The position numbers were made by a program, and so were the translations under genes. Below the pieces are notes generated by a model. It had not been told where the DNA came from, did not search any database, and worked only from the letters and a program-made list of their open reading frames with translations. Positions 42,978 to 52,050 of a stretch of 64,000 nucleotides of DNA are shown piece after piece; the first letter of the stretch is position 1; each line of letters begins with the position of its first letter. Source of the DNA: Brevibacillus borstelensis (GTDB taxonomy: Bacteria > Bacillota > Bacilli > Brevibacillales > Brevibacillaceae); assembly GCF_003710865.1 (NCBI RefSeq), contig NZ_RHHO01000023.1, positions 1 through 64,000 on the forward strand, written 5' to 3'.

Positions 42978-44333
42978 ATGACACAAACGTATCTGCCGGG
43001 ATCTGAGCGGGGCAAGTACATGCGTTACGACACGGCTGTAATCCTGAAGCGATTTTACCTTTGCGAAAAAGAGCTGGTCGTAGGCGAGGCAGGCTGGATT
43101 CCAGGCATTCCTTACTTTGACATGAAAACGCTTCTGCCCAAAATCTTGTGGGAGGACGCGATGACTGCAAATGCGCTGCGGGAACGAGTGTTTGAACTGC
43201 GTTTCCCAAGCCGGATTCTGGAAGTGGGCGAGGACCAGCAGCTGATCGACCTCATCCAGAGGGCACGCTCGGCACCGAATGCGCTAGCCTTCCTGTCGAC
43301 GCTGGCACATGTGTTCAAACCGGCGCTTCTCCAGGCTTACCAGACCTATCTCCGCTTGGCCGATCATATCGGTGATGGACCGACCTACCGCTTCATGAAT
43401 CTCGCTGTGGAAGAAAAACAAAGGCAGATTCGGGAGATCAGTCTGTTGCTCGAAAGAGAGTCGGCTCGTGCCGATCATGCGGATCGAGTCCTCGCCGAAC
43501 AGTGGACAAATGAGATCCAGGAGCGCTTGCAGGCGATGGGCGGAATCGGCCTTGATGCGCCAGTGGCAGAGGCTGAGCAAAAAGAGACAGCTTTGGGAAA
43601 TCAGCCCGCAGCAGCCGGCGAGTCCGCCGAAGCGCTCTCTCATGCGATCCCCTTTGCCCCGATGGAAGTGCCTGCCAGAGATGGCCGCTTTATTCATGTG
43701 CGCTTCTACTGGCCGGACAATGTGGACCCGTCGTTTCCTTACGGAGAAGGCTTCCGGCTGCAGCTTCGGAGCGCCGTCAGCCATCTGAACGAGATTTGGG
43801 CGGTGGAAAATGCGGGACATGTCCTCTACTCGTTTGCCGGGGAGCTGGGATGGGAATTTATCTATGACGCCGCGCGCTGGGTCTACGACGAGAGCAGACA
43901 TTGCCGGATGGGCTATGAGCGGCTCCGATCATGGGGATTTGAGGAAGCGGAACTGCCGCTTGGCACGTACATTTACGACAGCTGCAAAGGACAGGACCCG
44001 ATCTACCGGCTCGGCATGCTGTTTTACTTTGAATCGAAGAATATCGGGAAAAAGCTGGACAGAATCAAAAATTTCGAATCGATGAATGACCGCACCAGCC
44101 AGCACGACATGGACTTCGACTGGGCCGATGAGACGATCCACACGAGCTATGGAAAGACGTGGCTGTCTGCGGCACTGAAAAAGCGGGGGCAGGACCCGGA
44201 TGATTATACGGAGATCAAGGAAATGTGCGAAAGCATCGTCAAGCGTACGGTGGAAACGGCTACAGCCGAAGAAATTGAGAAAATCACGGAGATAGCCAAC
44301 AGGATGATCGCAAAAGGTAAGGCTGCCCAGTAG
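42978..44333 (+). CDS. DUF455 ferritin-like protein
   Basis: This protein of about 450 residues shows the DUF455 signature in its second half, where YDESRHCRMGYERL (about 317-330) supplies ferritin-like Glu/His metal ligands, with further acidic and His residues around FMNLAVEEKQRQ and STLAHVF. The family is predicted to be di-iron helical proteins without known reaction. ATG 42978 after AAGGAGG is preferred, but ATG 42930 is also possible. Its position as the first gene before deoC and the ribose-type transporter is unusual. Confidence 0.75.
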   Translation: MTQTYLPGSERGKYMRYDTAVILKRFYLCEKELVVGEAGWIPGIPYFDMKTLLPKILWEDAMTANALRERVFELRFPSRILEVGEDQQLIDLIQRARSAPNALAFLSTLAHVFKPALLQAYQTYLRLADHIGDGPTYRFMNLAVEEKQRQIREISLLLERESARADHADRVLAEQWTNEIQERLQAMGGIGLDAPVAEAEQKETALGNQPAAAGESAEALSHAIPFAPMEVPARDGRFIHVRFYWPDNVDPSFPYGEGFRLQLRSAVSHLNEIWAVENAGHVLYSFAGELGWEFIYDAARWVYDESRHCRMGYERLRSWGFEEAELPLGTYIYDSCKGQDPIYRLGMLFYFESKNIGKKLDRIKNFESMNDRTSQHDMDFDWADETIHTSYGKTWLSAALKKRGQDPDDYTEIKEMCESIVKRTVETATAEEIEKITEIANRMIAKGKAAQ

Positions 44334-44370
44334 GAAGGATCGCTATCCAAACATAGAGGAGTTGAAGAAA

Positions 44371-45057
44371 ATGGCTACATTTACGGTAGAGCAAGTTGCC
44401 GCAAAAATTCAGCATACGCTGGTAACCCCCAATGCTTCGGAGGCAGATATCAAACGAGTTTGCGAAGAATGCCTGACCTACGGATTTGACGGGGCGATGA
44501 TTCAGCCGGTGTGGATTCCCCTCGCCAAAAAACTGCTTGCGGGCAGCAAAGTAAAGGTATGTACGGCATTTGGCTACCCGATGGGCGGAGCTACCACTTT
44601 TACAAAGGTGGCAGAGGCGCGCGACGTGATTGCTGCCGGAGCAGATGAGTTTGACTTCATGCCGAACTACGGATTGTTCAAAAGCGGGCGTTACGACGAG
44701 TTCGCTCAGGAAATCGCTGCTGTCGTCAAAGCGGCCGAGGGCAGAGTGGTCAAAATCATGCTCGAATTCGGGATGCTGGATGAGGAAGAAAAAATAAAAG
44801 CCGCTACGTTGGCCAAGGAAGCGGGCGTCACCTACTTGAAAAATTCCAGCGGCTGGGGACAGGGCGGCCATGCCACGGTGGAAGACATCCAATTGCTTCG
44901 CCGCATCGCCGGCACACAGACACGGGTAAAAGCGTCCGGCGGGATTCGCACCTTTGAGGATGCCGTAAAAATACTGAACGCAGGCGCGGAGTTGATCGGG
45001 ACCAGCGGAAGCGTGAAAATCGTCACGGGACAGGGAGAAGCAAGCACGGTTTATTAA
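44371..45057 (+). CDS. deoC: Deoxyribose-phosphate aldolase family protein (DeoC-like)
   Basis: This 228-residue TIM-barrel aldolase has the DeoC layout. The likely Schiff-base lysine is in TYLKNSSGWG near 157, the second active-site lysine in VKASGGIR near 191, and the phosphate site in GTSGSV near 212. It would split 2-deoxyribose 5-phosphate into glyceraldehyde 3-phosphate and acetaldehyde. It differs from standard DeoC around the first lysine (KNSSG instead of KTSTG), so a related substrate is possible. ATG 44371 follows AGAGGA. Confidence 0.85.
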   Translation: MATFTVEQVAAKIQHTLVTPNASEADIKRVCEECLTYGFDGAMIQPVWIPLAKKLLAGSKVKVCTAFGYPMGGATTFTKVAEARDVIAAGADEFDFMPNYGLFKSGRYDEFAQEIAAVVKAAEGRVVKIMLEFGMLDEEEKIKAATLAKEAGVTYLKNSSGWGQGGHATVEDIQLLRRIAGTQTRVKASGGIRTFEDAVKILNAGAELIGTSGSVKIVTGQGEASTVY

Positions 45058-45167
45058 AGCGAGGCCGTCTGCCCTGTCGATTGGTCAATGCCGACATAAC
45101 CATCCTATGGCAGGGAGCAGGGCTTCTCCCAAACTGTAATTTCAGACTCTTTCGATCATTATTTATT

Positions 45168-45211
45168 TTGACAAAACAGACAACATATGTATATCATGGT
45201 TTATAGACGTC
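45168..45211 (+). promoter_or_regulatory. Promoter and operator candidate before the ribokinase gene
   Basis: TTGACA (45168-45173) and TATCAT (45192-45197) are 18 bp apart. TATAGACGTC (45202-45211) follows immediately, an inverted copy of the element upstream of the DUF455 gene. Confidence 0.65.
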
Positions 45212-45256
45212 AATATACGTTTATTACCTTTACTCTGATGCCAAAGGAGAAGAGAG

Positions 45257-46198
45257 ATGGAGACACAAGGGCAAAAGCATATCGTCGTCATCGGCAGCTA
45301 CAATGTCGGGTTTATCTGCAGCACGCCGCGAATGCCCGTTTGGGGAGAAACGATATTGGGCAGCGGATTCTCTGTTTGCGACGGTGGGAAAGGCTCCAAT
45401 CAATCCGTTGCGGCAGCAAAATTGGGAGGCTCTGTTTCTTTTATCGGCTGTGTCGGGGATGATCCGTATGGGAAATCCGGCGTCGCCATGCTGCGAGAAG
45501 CGGGGGTCAATGTGGATGAGGTCTCCTTCTCACAGGCTGCCCCGACAGGTGTGGGCTTCGTCTTCCTGAATCAGCATGGAGAAAATTGCATCGTCGTCGA
45601 TCCGGGAGCAAACCACCTGCTTTTGCCCGAGGAATTGGAGACGAAAGCGTCCATCCGCCGCGCCGATATTCTCGTATTCCAACTGGAAAATCACTTGGAT
45701 ACGATCCGCAAAGGCATGGAGCTCGGCCGCAAGTGGGGGAAAACGGTGATCCTCAACCCGGCTCCGGCAACGCCGGATTTGGACGATTTGCTCGCGCTGT
45801 CCAGCATCGTCACTCCGAATGAATCGGAGCTTCTGATCCTGCACGGCCTCGATCCTGCTGCCGACCTGACGGACGTGGAGTGTGAGCGTTTGGCCCGGCT
45901 GCTTTTGGAAAAAGGCCCGGAAGCGGTCATTGTCACCCGAGGGGAGAAGGGCGCGATGGCTGTGACAGCAGATGAGGTCGCATCGATTCCGGCTCCGAAG
46001 GTAACCGTGGCAGATACGACCGGAGCAGGCGATTCCTTTACAGGGGCATTGGCTGTCGCCTTGTCGGAAGGCAAGCCGCTTGCGGAAGCCGTGCGGTTTG
46101 CTTGCTGCGTCGGCGCCTACTGTGTGACCAAGGAAGACGTCATACCTGCGCTCCCCACGAGGGAACAACTGAATGATTTCATCAAGACGTTTGAATAA
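45257..46198 (+). CDS. rbsK: Ribokinase / deoxyribokinase (PfkB family)
   Basis: This 313-residue PfkB-family kinase has the substrate-site GGKGSNQ near 43-49 and the ATP/anion-hole DTTGAGDSF near 254-262, both intact. It phosphorylates ribose or a related sugar at the 5-hydroxyl. ATG 45257 follows AAAGGAG. The adjacent deoC supports 2-deoxyribose kinase activity, while the rbsD gene downstream supports ribose. Both may be used. Confidence 0.9.
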   Translation: METQGQKHIVVIGSYNVGFICSTPRMPVWGETILGSGFSVCDGGKGSNQSVAAAKLGGSVSFIGCVGDDPYGKSGVAMLREAGVNVDEVSFSQAAPTGVGFVFLNQHGENCIVVDPGANHLLLPEELETKASIRRADILVFQLENHLDTIRKGMELGRKWGKTVILNPAPATPDLDDLLALSSIVTPNESELLILHGLDPAADLTDVECERLARLLLEKGPEAVIVTRGEKGAMAVTADEVASIPAPKVTVADTTGAGDSFTGALAVALSEGKPLAEAVRFACCVGAYCVTKEDVIPALPTREQLNDFIKTFE

Positions 46199-46208
46199 AT
46201 GCCATTTT

Positions 46209-46222
46209 TGAAAACGCTTTAA
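46209..46222 (+). promoter_or_regulatory. cre-like catabolite-response element
   Basis: TGAAAACGCTTTAA matches the CcpA cre consensus TGWAANCGNTNWCA at all but one position. It lies between the ribokinase and ABC ATPase genes, suggesting carbon catabolite control of the transporter. Confidence 0.65.
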
Positions 46223-46259
46223 ATGGAAGCGGGATTGAAAGACGAGAGGAGGGAGCCAG

Positions 46260-47774
46260 ATGCCGGCACTGCTGAGTCTGCAGAAAATCGAAAAAAGCTT
46301 TGGAAGCAACCAGATTTTGCACCAGGTAGATTTTCACCTGCAAAAAGGACAGGTTCACGCCCTTCTCGGGGCCAATGGAGCCGGAAAATCCACGTTGATG
46401 AAAATCATTGCCGGGGAGTACACCAAGGATGCGGGAACCATCCGGATCGAAGGCGAGGATGTGCACATCCTGAGTCCAGGTCACGCCAAACGCCAGGGGA
46501 TCAGCGTCATTCATCAGGAACTGAGTCTCGTGCCGGAATTTACGGTTGCAGAAAATGTGTACCTCGGCAAAGAGCCGGCACAAGGACCGGGATCATTTCT
46601 TCTGTCTCGGAGCGAAGCCGCTAGGAAGACGATAGAGCTGCTCGACAAGTACCAGATTGAGCTTGATCCGCACCGCAAAGTCAAAGACCTCTCGATCGGG
46701 CAGCAGCAGGTGGTCGAAATCTTGAAGGCGATCTCGGAGGACTCCCGCGTCCTGGTCATGGATGAGCCGACAGCGACCTTGACCGCAGCGGAGACCAATC
46801 AGCTCTTTGAAGTGATCCACTCCCTCAAGTCAAAAGGGATCGGGATTATCTACATCTCGCATCGCCTCGATGAAATCCAGCAAATTTGCGACTGGGTCAC
46901 GATCCTCAAAGACGGCAGAAAAACAGCCGAGGGGCCGATCGCGGAGTTCGGCAATGAGCGGATCATCGAATGCATGGTAGGCAGACAGATGGATCATTAC
47001 TATCCGAACACGAAGCACAACCCGGGCGAAGTCGTTCTCGAACTGCAGCATATACGGAAAAACGGAGTCCTGCGCAATGTCTCCGCCACCTTCCGAAAGG
47101 GAGAAATCGTCGGGATATTCGGACTCTTGGGAGCCGGACAGTCAGAGCTGATGCGGATTATTTTCGGCGCAGACCGGGCAGATGGGGGACAGCTAATTTG
47201 CAAAGGCCAGGCGGTCCAAATCGATTCACCGCGTACCGCGATGAGCCACGGAATCGCGCTGGTGACCGAAAACAGAAAAGAAGAGGGCCTGGTGCTGGAG
47301 CTCGGATCGGATCAGAACATGACGCTGACCAGCATGGAGCAATTCTCCGGCTACGGGCTTCGCAACCTCGGAAAAATCAAGGAGATCGCCAAAGAGTACG
47401 TGGGGAAATTGAACATCAAGCTGCACGCCCTGCATCATCCGGTCAAGCATTTGAGCGGGGGAAACCAGCAGAAAGTGATTCTCGGCAAATGGCTGCTTAC
47501 CTCCCCGGACATTATTCTTTTGAGCGAACCGACGAGGGGAATCGACATCGGGGCAAGGTCGGAGATCTACCACTTGCTCGACCGGCTGGCACATGAGGAA
47601 AAAGCGATCGTGATCGCGTCGAGTGATGTGGATGAAATCCTTGGACTGTGTGATCGGGTCTTGATCATGTTCCGGGGAGAAATCATCGCAGAGGTAGATC
47701 AGGCCGATGCCAGCATCGAACTCCTCATGGAATATGCGTCTGGAGCCCGGCAAACAACGGGGGTGGGGGGATGA
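46260..47774 (+). CDS. rbsA: Sugar ABC transporter ATPase (RbsA-type)
   Basis: This 504-residue double ATPase has two ABC domains. The first has Walker A GANGAGKST near 37-45 and signature LSIGQQQ, and the second has a degenerate P-loop (GLLGAGQSE) and LSGGNQQK, the normal RbsA asymmetry. It powers the CUT2 sugar importer formed with RbsC and RbsB. ATG 46260 follows GAGGAGGGA. Its stop overlaps the rbsC start by 4 nt. Confidence 0.94.
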   Translation: MPALLSLQKIEKSFGSNQILHQVDFHLQKGQVHALLGANGAGKSTLMKIIAGEYTKDAGTIRIEGEDVHILSPGHAKRQGISVIHQELSLVPEFTVAENVYLGKEPAQGPGSFLLSRSEAARKTIELLDKYQIELDPHRKVKDLSIGQQQVVEILKAISEDSRVLVMDEPTATLTAAETNQLFEVIHSLKSKGIGIIYISHRLDEIQQICDWVTILKDGRKTAEGPIAEFGNERIIECMVGRQMDHYYPNTKHNPGEVVLELQHIRKNGVLRNVSATFRKGEIVGIFGLLGAGQSELMRIIFGADRADGGQLICKGQAVQIDSPRTAMSHGIALVTENRKEEGLVLELGSDQNMTLTSMEQFSGYGLRNLGKIKEIAKEYVGKLNIKLHALHHPVKHLSGGNQQKVILGKWLLTSPDIILLSEPTRGIDIGARSEIYHLLDRLAHEEKAIVIASSDVDEILGLCDRVLIMFRGEIIAEVDQADASIELLMEYASGARQTTGVGG

Positions 47775-48751
47775 ACATGATCAATAGCACAAATCCGGTT
47801 GCAAGCAAACCGGCGGTAAACAGGCTCAGTCTGATTCAGCAATACGGCATGTTTTTTATCCTGATTCTCGTGGCAGCGATCTTCACGATGCTGACACCAA
47901 ACTTTTTGACGCCGTCCAACCTGATCAACATTTTAAGACAGGTATCGGTAATCGGCATTGTGGCAGCCGGTCAAACGCTCGTCATCATCACGTCGGGAAT
48001 TGATTTGTCCGTAGGCAGCATCGTCGGCCTGTCGGGAGCGGTTTCGGCGGGAGTTACGCTTGCCACAGGAAATGCGTTTCTGGGAATTGCCGCCGGGCTG
48101 TTGACGGGGATGGTATTCGGGGTGGCAAACGGTCTGTTGATCTCCCGCCTGAAACTGACGCCCTTCATCGTAACATTGGCCTCGATGACGATGCTGTCCG
48201 GTTTTACCCTGATCTATACGGGCGGAAATCCGATTTTGGTGACAAACCCGGTCTACAAATTCATCGGGCAAGGCTATGTAGGTCCGATCCCGTTTCCTGT
48301 CGTCGTTCTTTTGCTGGTCTACGCCATTCTTTACTTCGTCCTAAAGCGAACGGTTCACGGCCAGTATATTTACGCCATCGGCGGCAATGAAAAAGCTTCC
48401 TTGCTCGCGGGGGTGCGGGTAAACCTGCACAAAACGATTGTGTACGGAACATCGGGATTGCTGGCAGGTCTGGCCTCCGTCATCCTGACAGCGCGTTTGT
48501 CATCGGCGACACCTGTCGCGGGAACGGGGTATGAGCTGGACGCCATCGCCGCGGTCATCCTGGGCGGAACGAGTCTGTTCGGCGGCAAAGGAAGCGTGGT
48601 CGGGACACTGATCGGGGTCCTGCTGCTCGGGATACTGACGAGCGGAATGAACCTGATCAACGTCTCTCCGTTTTACCAAAATGTGGCAAAGGGGTTGATC
48701 GTCCTGTTGGCAGTCATCATCGACCGGATGATCAACAAAGAAAAACAATAG
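47771..48751 (+). CDS. rbsC: Sugar ABC transporter permease (RbsC-type)
   Basis: This 326-residue CUT2 permease has about ten hydrophobic segments and the family motif GIDLSVGS near 76-83, with the conserved ATPase-contact region GRxxYAIGGNEKAS and LDAIAAVILGGTSLFGGKG. Its start overlaps the rbsA stop (ATGA). It forms the membrane channel of the ribose-type importer. No anomaly is seen. Confidence 0.94.
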   Translation: MNMINSTNPVASKPAVNRLSLIQQYGMFFILILVAAIFTMLTPNFLTPSNLINILRQVSVIGIVAAGQTLVIITSGIDLSVGSIVGLSGAVSAGVTLATGNAFLGIAAGLLTGMVFGVANGLLISRLKLTPFIVTLASMTMLSGFTLIYTGGNPILVTNPVYKFIGQGYVGPIPFPVVVLLLVYAILYFVLKRTVHGQYIYAIGGNEKASLLAGVRVNLHKTIVYGTSGLLAGLASVILTARLSSATPVAGTGYELDAIAAVILGGTSLFGGKGSVVGTLIGVLLLGILTSGMNLINVSPFYQNVAKGLIVLLAVIIDRMINKEKQ

Positions 48752-48791
48752 CTCACAGAAAATGGCCAATAAATTGAGGAGGGGAATTTTC

Positions 48792-49778
48792 ATGAAAAAA
48801 TGGATGTTTTCATTGGTAGCAGCGACGCTGATGCTGACAGTTTCGGCGTGTGGTTCGTCCGGTACAACTGGAGCTCCGGCCACGGGATCGGGCGGCTCCG
48901 CGCAAGGCGGCAGTGCGGGCGAGGGCAAGATCAAAATCGGCTATGCGATCAACACTTTGAACAACCCGTTTTTTGTCGCCGTAAAAAATGGAGCGGAAAA
49001 AGAAGCGGAAAAGCTGGGCGTAGAGCTCGTGGTGGTCAATGCAAACGACGACCTGGCCACACAGCTGCAAGGCGTAGAGGATTTGATCCAGCAAAAGATC
49101 GACGTCCTCATCCTCGATCCGGTGGACAGCAAAGGGACCATACCAGCCGCGGAAGCAGCGAATAAAGCCGGGATCAAGGTGATCACCACGGGACGCGAGC
49201 TGGAAGGCGCCGAAGTCGTCACGCATCTGGGCTATGACGAGGTCAGGCATGGCATCGTCGCAGGCGAATTCATGAGCAAGCAGCTGGGCGGCAAGGGAAA
49301 TGTCGTGGAGCTGCAAGGCATCATGGGCACAAACGTGGCACAGGATCGCAGCAAAGGCTTCCAGGAGGGTGTAGCGACATCGCCGGACATCAAGATTGTC
49401 GCATCGCAGTCGGCCGACTTTGATCGGGCCAAAGCCATGACGGTCATGGAAAACATCCTTCAGGCCAATCCGGAGATAAACGGCGTCTATGCGGCAAACG
49501 ACGAAATGGCGCTCGGTGCGGTGCAGGCGATCAAAGCGGCAAACCGCACAGGCATCATCGTCGTATCCAATGACGGTACAGCCGATGCTCTTCAGGCGAT
49601 AAAAGACGGCGACATTGCCGGGACAATGGCCATTTATCCGAACCAGTACGGACAAAAGGCAGTCCAGATCGCCAAGAAAGTAGCCGGCGGCGAATCCGTG
49701 GAAAAGAAACTGGAGCTCCCCTCTATTTTCGTAAGCAAGGATAACGTAGAAGAAGCGATCAAGGAATCTCAAAACTAA
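48792..49778 (+). CDS. rbsB: Sugar-binding lipoprotein (RbsB-type)
   Basis: This 328-residue protein has a signal peptide with lipobox VSAC at residues 17-20, a Gly/Ser-rich linker, and the type I periplasmic-binding fold of RbsB with IGYAINTLNNPFF and YAANDEMALGAVQA. It captures ribose or a related pentose outside the cell. ATG 48792 follows TTGAGGAGGGG. It is followed by rbsD 23 nt later. Confidence 0.94.
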   Translation: MKKWMFSLVAATLMLTVSACGSSGTTGAPATGSGGSAQGGSAGEGKIKIGYAINTLNNPFFVAVKNGAEKEAEKLGVELVVVNANDDLATQLQGVEDLIQQKIDVLILDPVDSKGTIPAAEAANKAGIKVITTGRELEGAEVVTHLGYDEVRHGIVAGEFMSKQLGGKGNVVELQGIMGTNVAQDRSKGFQEGVATSPDIKIVASQSADFDRAKAMTVMENILQANPEINGVYAANDEMALGAVQAIKAANRTGIIVVSNDGTADALQAIKDGDIAGTMAIYPNQYGQKAVQIAKKVAGGESVEKKLELPSIFVSKDNVEEAIKESQN

Positions 49779-49801
49779 TTGGAAACGAGGAGCGAAGAAC
49801 A

Positions 49802-50257
49802 ATGAAAAAAGGTACAATCCTGAACCGTGAGCTGAATGAAGCGATTGCCTCGATGGGTCACACTGATTATATGATCGTCTGCGATGCCGGTTTTCCGATC
49901 CCAAATGGCGTAAAGCGCATTGATTTGGCGCTGAAAAAGGATGTGCCCGATCTGGAAACGGTTCTCTCCCTGATCGCCGGAGATTTCATCGCAGAAAACA
50001 TCTACGTCGCCGAGGAGGTCGAAACGAACAATGCGCCTCTGTACAACAAGCTCAAGGCGATGTTCCCCGGCGTAGAAATCGGCACGATGGAGCATCAAAA
50101 AATATTGAGCGAGATGGCTTATAAAGCGAAGGTGATCGTCCGTACAGGTGCATTCGATCCATGGGGCAACGTCATCCTGCAATCCGGGGTGAGCGTTCCG
50201 CAGTGGTTTGACAAGCCCGGCATCGTTGTTCCCGATTATTACAAAGACAAAATGTAA
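49802..50257 (+). CDS. rbsD: D-ribose pyranase
   Basis: This 151-residue protein matches RbsD, which converts beta-pyranose to furanose forms of ribose for ribokinase. The catalytic His is in MGHTD near 20, and the conserved AGFPIP, RTGAF and NVILQSGV segments follow. It is about 12-20 residues longer than the E. coli protein at the C terminus. ATG 49802 follows ACGAGGAG. Its presence makes ribose the best single substrate for the cluster. Confidence 0.93.
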   Translation: MKKGTILNRELNEAIASMGHTDYMIVCDAGFPIPNGVKRIDLALKKDVPDLETVLSLIAGDFIAENIYVAEEVETNNAPLYNKLKAMFPGVEIGTMEHQKILSEMAYKAKVIVRTGAFDPWGNVILQSGVSVPQWFDKPGIVVPDYYKDKM

Positions 50258-50288
50258 GGTGTGCAAACCTGGCAAGCTGGGGGTTGTC

Positions 50289-50317
50289 TTGAAAAAACAG
50301 CGGGATAAAAGTATAGT
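50289..50317 (+). promoter_or_regulatory. Promoter of the GntR regulator gene
   Basis: TTGAAA (50289-50294) and TATAGT (50312-50317) with a 17-bp spacer lie 33 nt before the chosen start codon. Confidence 0.7.
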
Positions 50318-50350
50318 AAATGAGAATAAGTTGGATAAAGGGTGAACCCA

Positions 50351-51085
50351 GTGATCGAAAAAACAGGTCCGGAACCGATTTATATTCAAGCGAAAAATTG
50401 GATTCGGGGAAAAATTGCCAGCGGCGAGTGGAAGGCAAAGGAGAAGCTGCCGTCGGAATCGGATCTCGCAGCCACATTGGGAATCAGCCGGGGTACCATC
50501 AAACAAGCGATCAAGCAGTTAATCACAGAAGGCATTCTCGTCCAGATACACGGGAAGGGAACCTTTGTCGTAGGCGAGCAAATGGAGTATCCGTTGGCGG
50601 AGAGACTGATTTCCATCGCCGAAACCATGATCGAAAGTCACAAAGACTTTACGACCAGGCTGCTCGGACTGGAGACCTCCCCAGCCGATCAAACCGTAAG
50701 CCGGTTTTTGGAGTTGGACCCATCCGGACAGGTTTATCATCTAAAGCGGCTGCGTTTTATCGAAGACACGCCGGTTGTCTTTTTGGAGAACTTTTTGCCG
50801 AAACAACTCTTCCCCGGCTTCGAGCAGAACAACTTTGAGGAGAAGACGTTGTTTTCCATAATCGAAGATCGCTACAAACTGAGAATCTCCTGGGGAAAAC
50901 GCTCATTTTTGGGAAAAGGCGCTGACGAGAAGATCGCGGAAATGCTGCAGATCGACAAAGGAACGCCGATTACGTTCCTGGAGCAGACCATTTACACCGA
51001 GGACAATGTACCGATCGAGTATTCCAAAGTATGGCTGCGAAACGATCAGATCAAGCTGACCTCCATTCTGAAAAGAACGCAGTAA
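50351..51085 (+). CDS. GntR family regulator (HutC/UTRA type)
   Basis: This 244-residue protein has an N-terminal winged helix of the GntR family (residues 5-70, including KLPSESDLAATLGISRGT) and a C-terminal UTRA ligand domain (about 85-240). GTG 50351 after AAAGGGTGA is preferred, with GTG 50342 as alternative. It lies directly after the ribose-type operon and has its own promoter. It probably represses that operon and is released by a phosphorylated sugar. Confidence 0.88.
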   Translation: MIEKTGPEPIYIQAKNWIRGKIASGEWKAKEKLPSESDLAATLGISRGTIKQAIKQLITEGILVQIHGKGTFVVGEQMEYPLAERLISIAETMIESHKDFTTRLLGLETSPADQTVSRFLELDPSGQVYHLKRLRFIEDTPVVFLENFLPKQLFPGFEQNNFEEKTLFSIIEDRYKLRISWGKRSFLGKGADEKIAEMLQIDKGTPITFLEQTIYTEDNVPIEYSKVWLRNDQIKLTSILKRTQ

Positions 51086-51265
51086 GTATGAACGGCTTGC
51101 TTCAGAGGAAGCGAGAAAATGCTCTCATCACGAATGTCAGCCAATTCGACCGACACAAAGCAAAGCCGTCGTCGATTCGTTGCAGGACACCATGCTGACG
51201 AGCAAAAAGAGCAAAAAGCAAAAAACGCTTCAAAAGAAAGCAAGACATATGTTTGCAAAGAGAAG

Positions 51266-51298
51266 CTGGAGGCTGACGTCAAAAGCCTCCAGTTTTTT
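51266..51298 (+). terminator. Rho-independent terminator after the GntR gene
   Basis: CTGGAGGCT (51266-51274) pairs with AGCCTCCAG (51284-51292), followed by six T residues. Confidence 0.93.
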
Positions 51299-51334
51299 AT
51301 GCGGCCAACCTTTGATTAAGCATCCTTTAGTCCG

Positions 51335-51388
51335 CTGCTTTTGGATGCGGTTCTGCTTTTGGACGAGGTTCCGCTTTTGGGGCGAAGC
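51335..51388. repeat. Three imperfect 18-bp tandem repeats
   Basis: Units start at 51335, 51353 and 51371 and share YYGCTTTTGGRYG. They lie in the 430-bp gap between the GntR and ABM genes. The period of 18 is codon-compatible, but no convincing gene covers it. Confidence 0.6.
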
Positions 51389-51519
51389 CGGCCAGTCTAC
51401 ATCCGAGAGGTGTCCCACCGTACCTGATTGCTTTCTTCTATTTTCATCTCCACTGCCAAAAGCCTGAACGACTGCAAACAAAAAAACGCGGAAAATGGCT
51501 CCGCGTCCGAATCTTCATC

Positions 51520-51855
51520 TTACAGCTCATTCAACGAATACTCTCTTTCTACTCTGCAAATCCTCGTCACGTACTGCTCATACCATACCTGTTTCCCTTT
51601 TTCCTGCGCCACCAGATGGTCCTCGTTCTGCTTCCAGTTGCGAATATCCTCCAGCGACTGCCAGTACGAGATCGTCACTCCGAATCCGTCCGCATCGCGC
51701 GTGCTTTCCACGCCGAGAAAGCCCGGCTGGGCAAATACCAGCTTCTCCATCATTGCGGCCATCTCTTCGTACCCCGTATTATCCGTTTGTGTCCGTTGAC
51801 TGGTGAAGATCACAGCATAGTAAGGCGGCTTCGGCGTCTTTGCAAATGGCCCCAT
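51520..51855 (-). CDS. ABM-domain monooxygenase-like protein
   Basis: This 111-residue protein has the antibiotic biosynthesis monooxygenase (ABM) fold, with YYAVIFTSQRT at the start and GVTISYWQSLEDIRNWKQN near 59-77, the usual core. Small proteins of this type act as quinone or heme monooxygenases or have unknown roles. No heme-ligand motif typical of IsdG is obvious. It stands alone on the minus strand. Confidence 0.8.
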   Translation of the reverse strand: MGPFAKTPKPPYYAVIFTSQRTQTDNTGYEEMAAMMEKLVFAQPGFLGVESTRDADGFGVTISYWQSLEDIRNWKQNEDHLVAQEKGKQVWYEQYVTRICRVEREYSLNEL

Positions 51856-52050
51856 TTTACCCCCACTCCCTCAACTGGTATCTGTTAACAAGTATAGCAC
51901 CCGCCTTTTTTTCTGTAACCTATTTCTCCACTGACAGCGATTGTCAGGGATGAGTGGATATACTCGAAAAAGCTCCGGGTATCAGATCTCTATGGGGCGG
52001 AAACCTTTTTGCCATACAAAACACTAACGATACGAGGGGGACTTTCAAAG

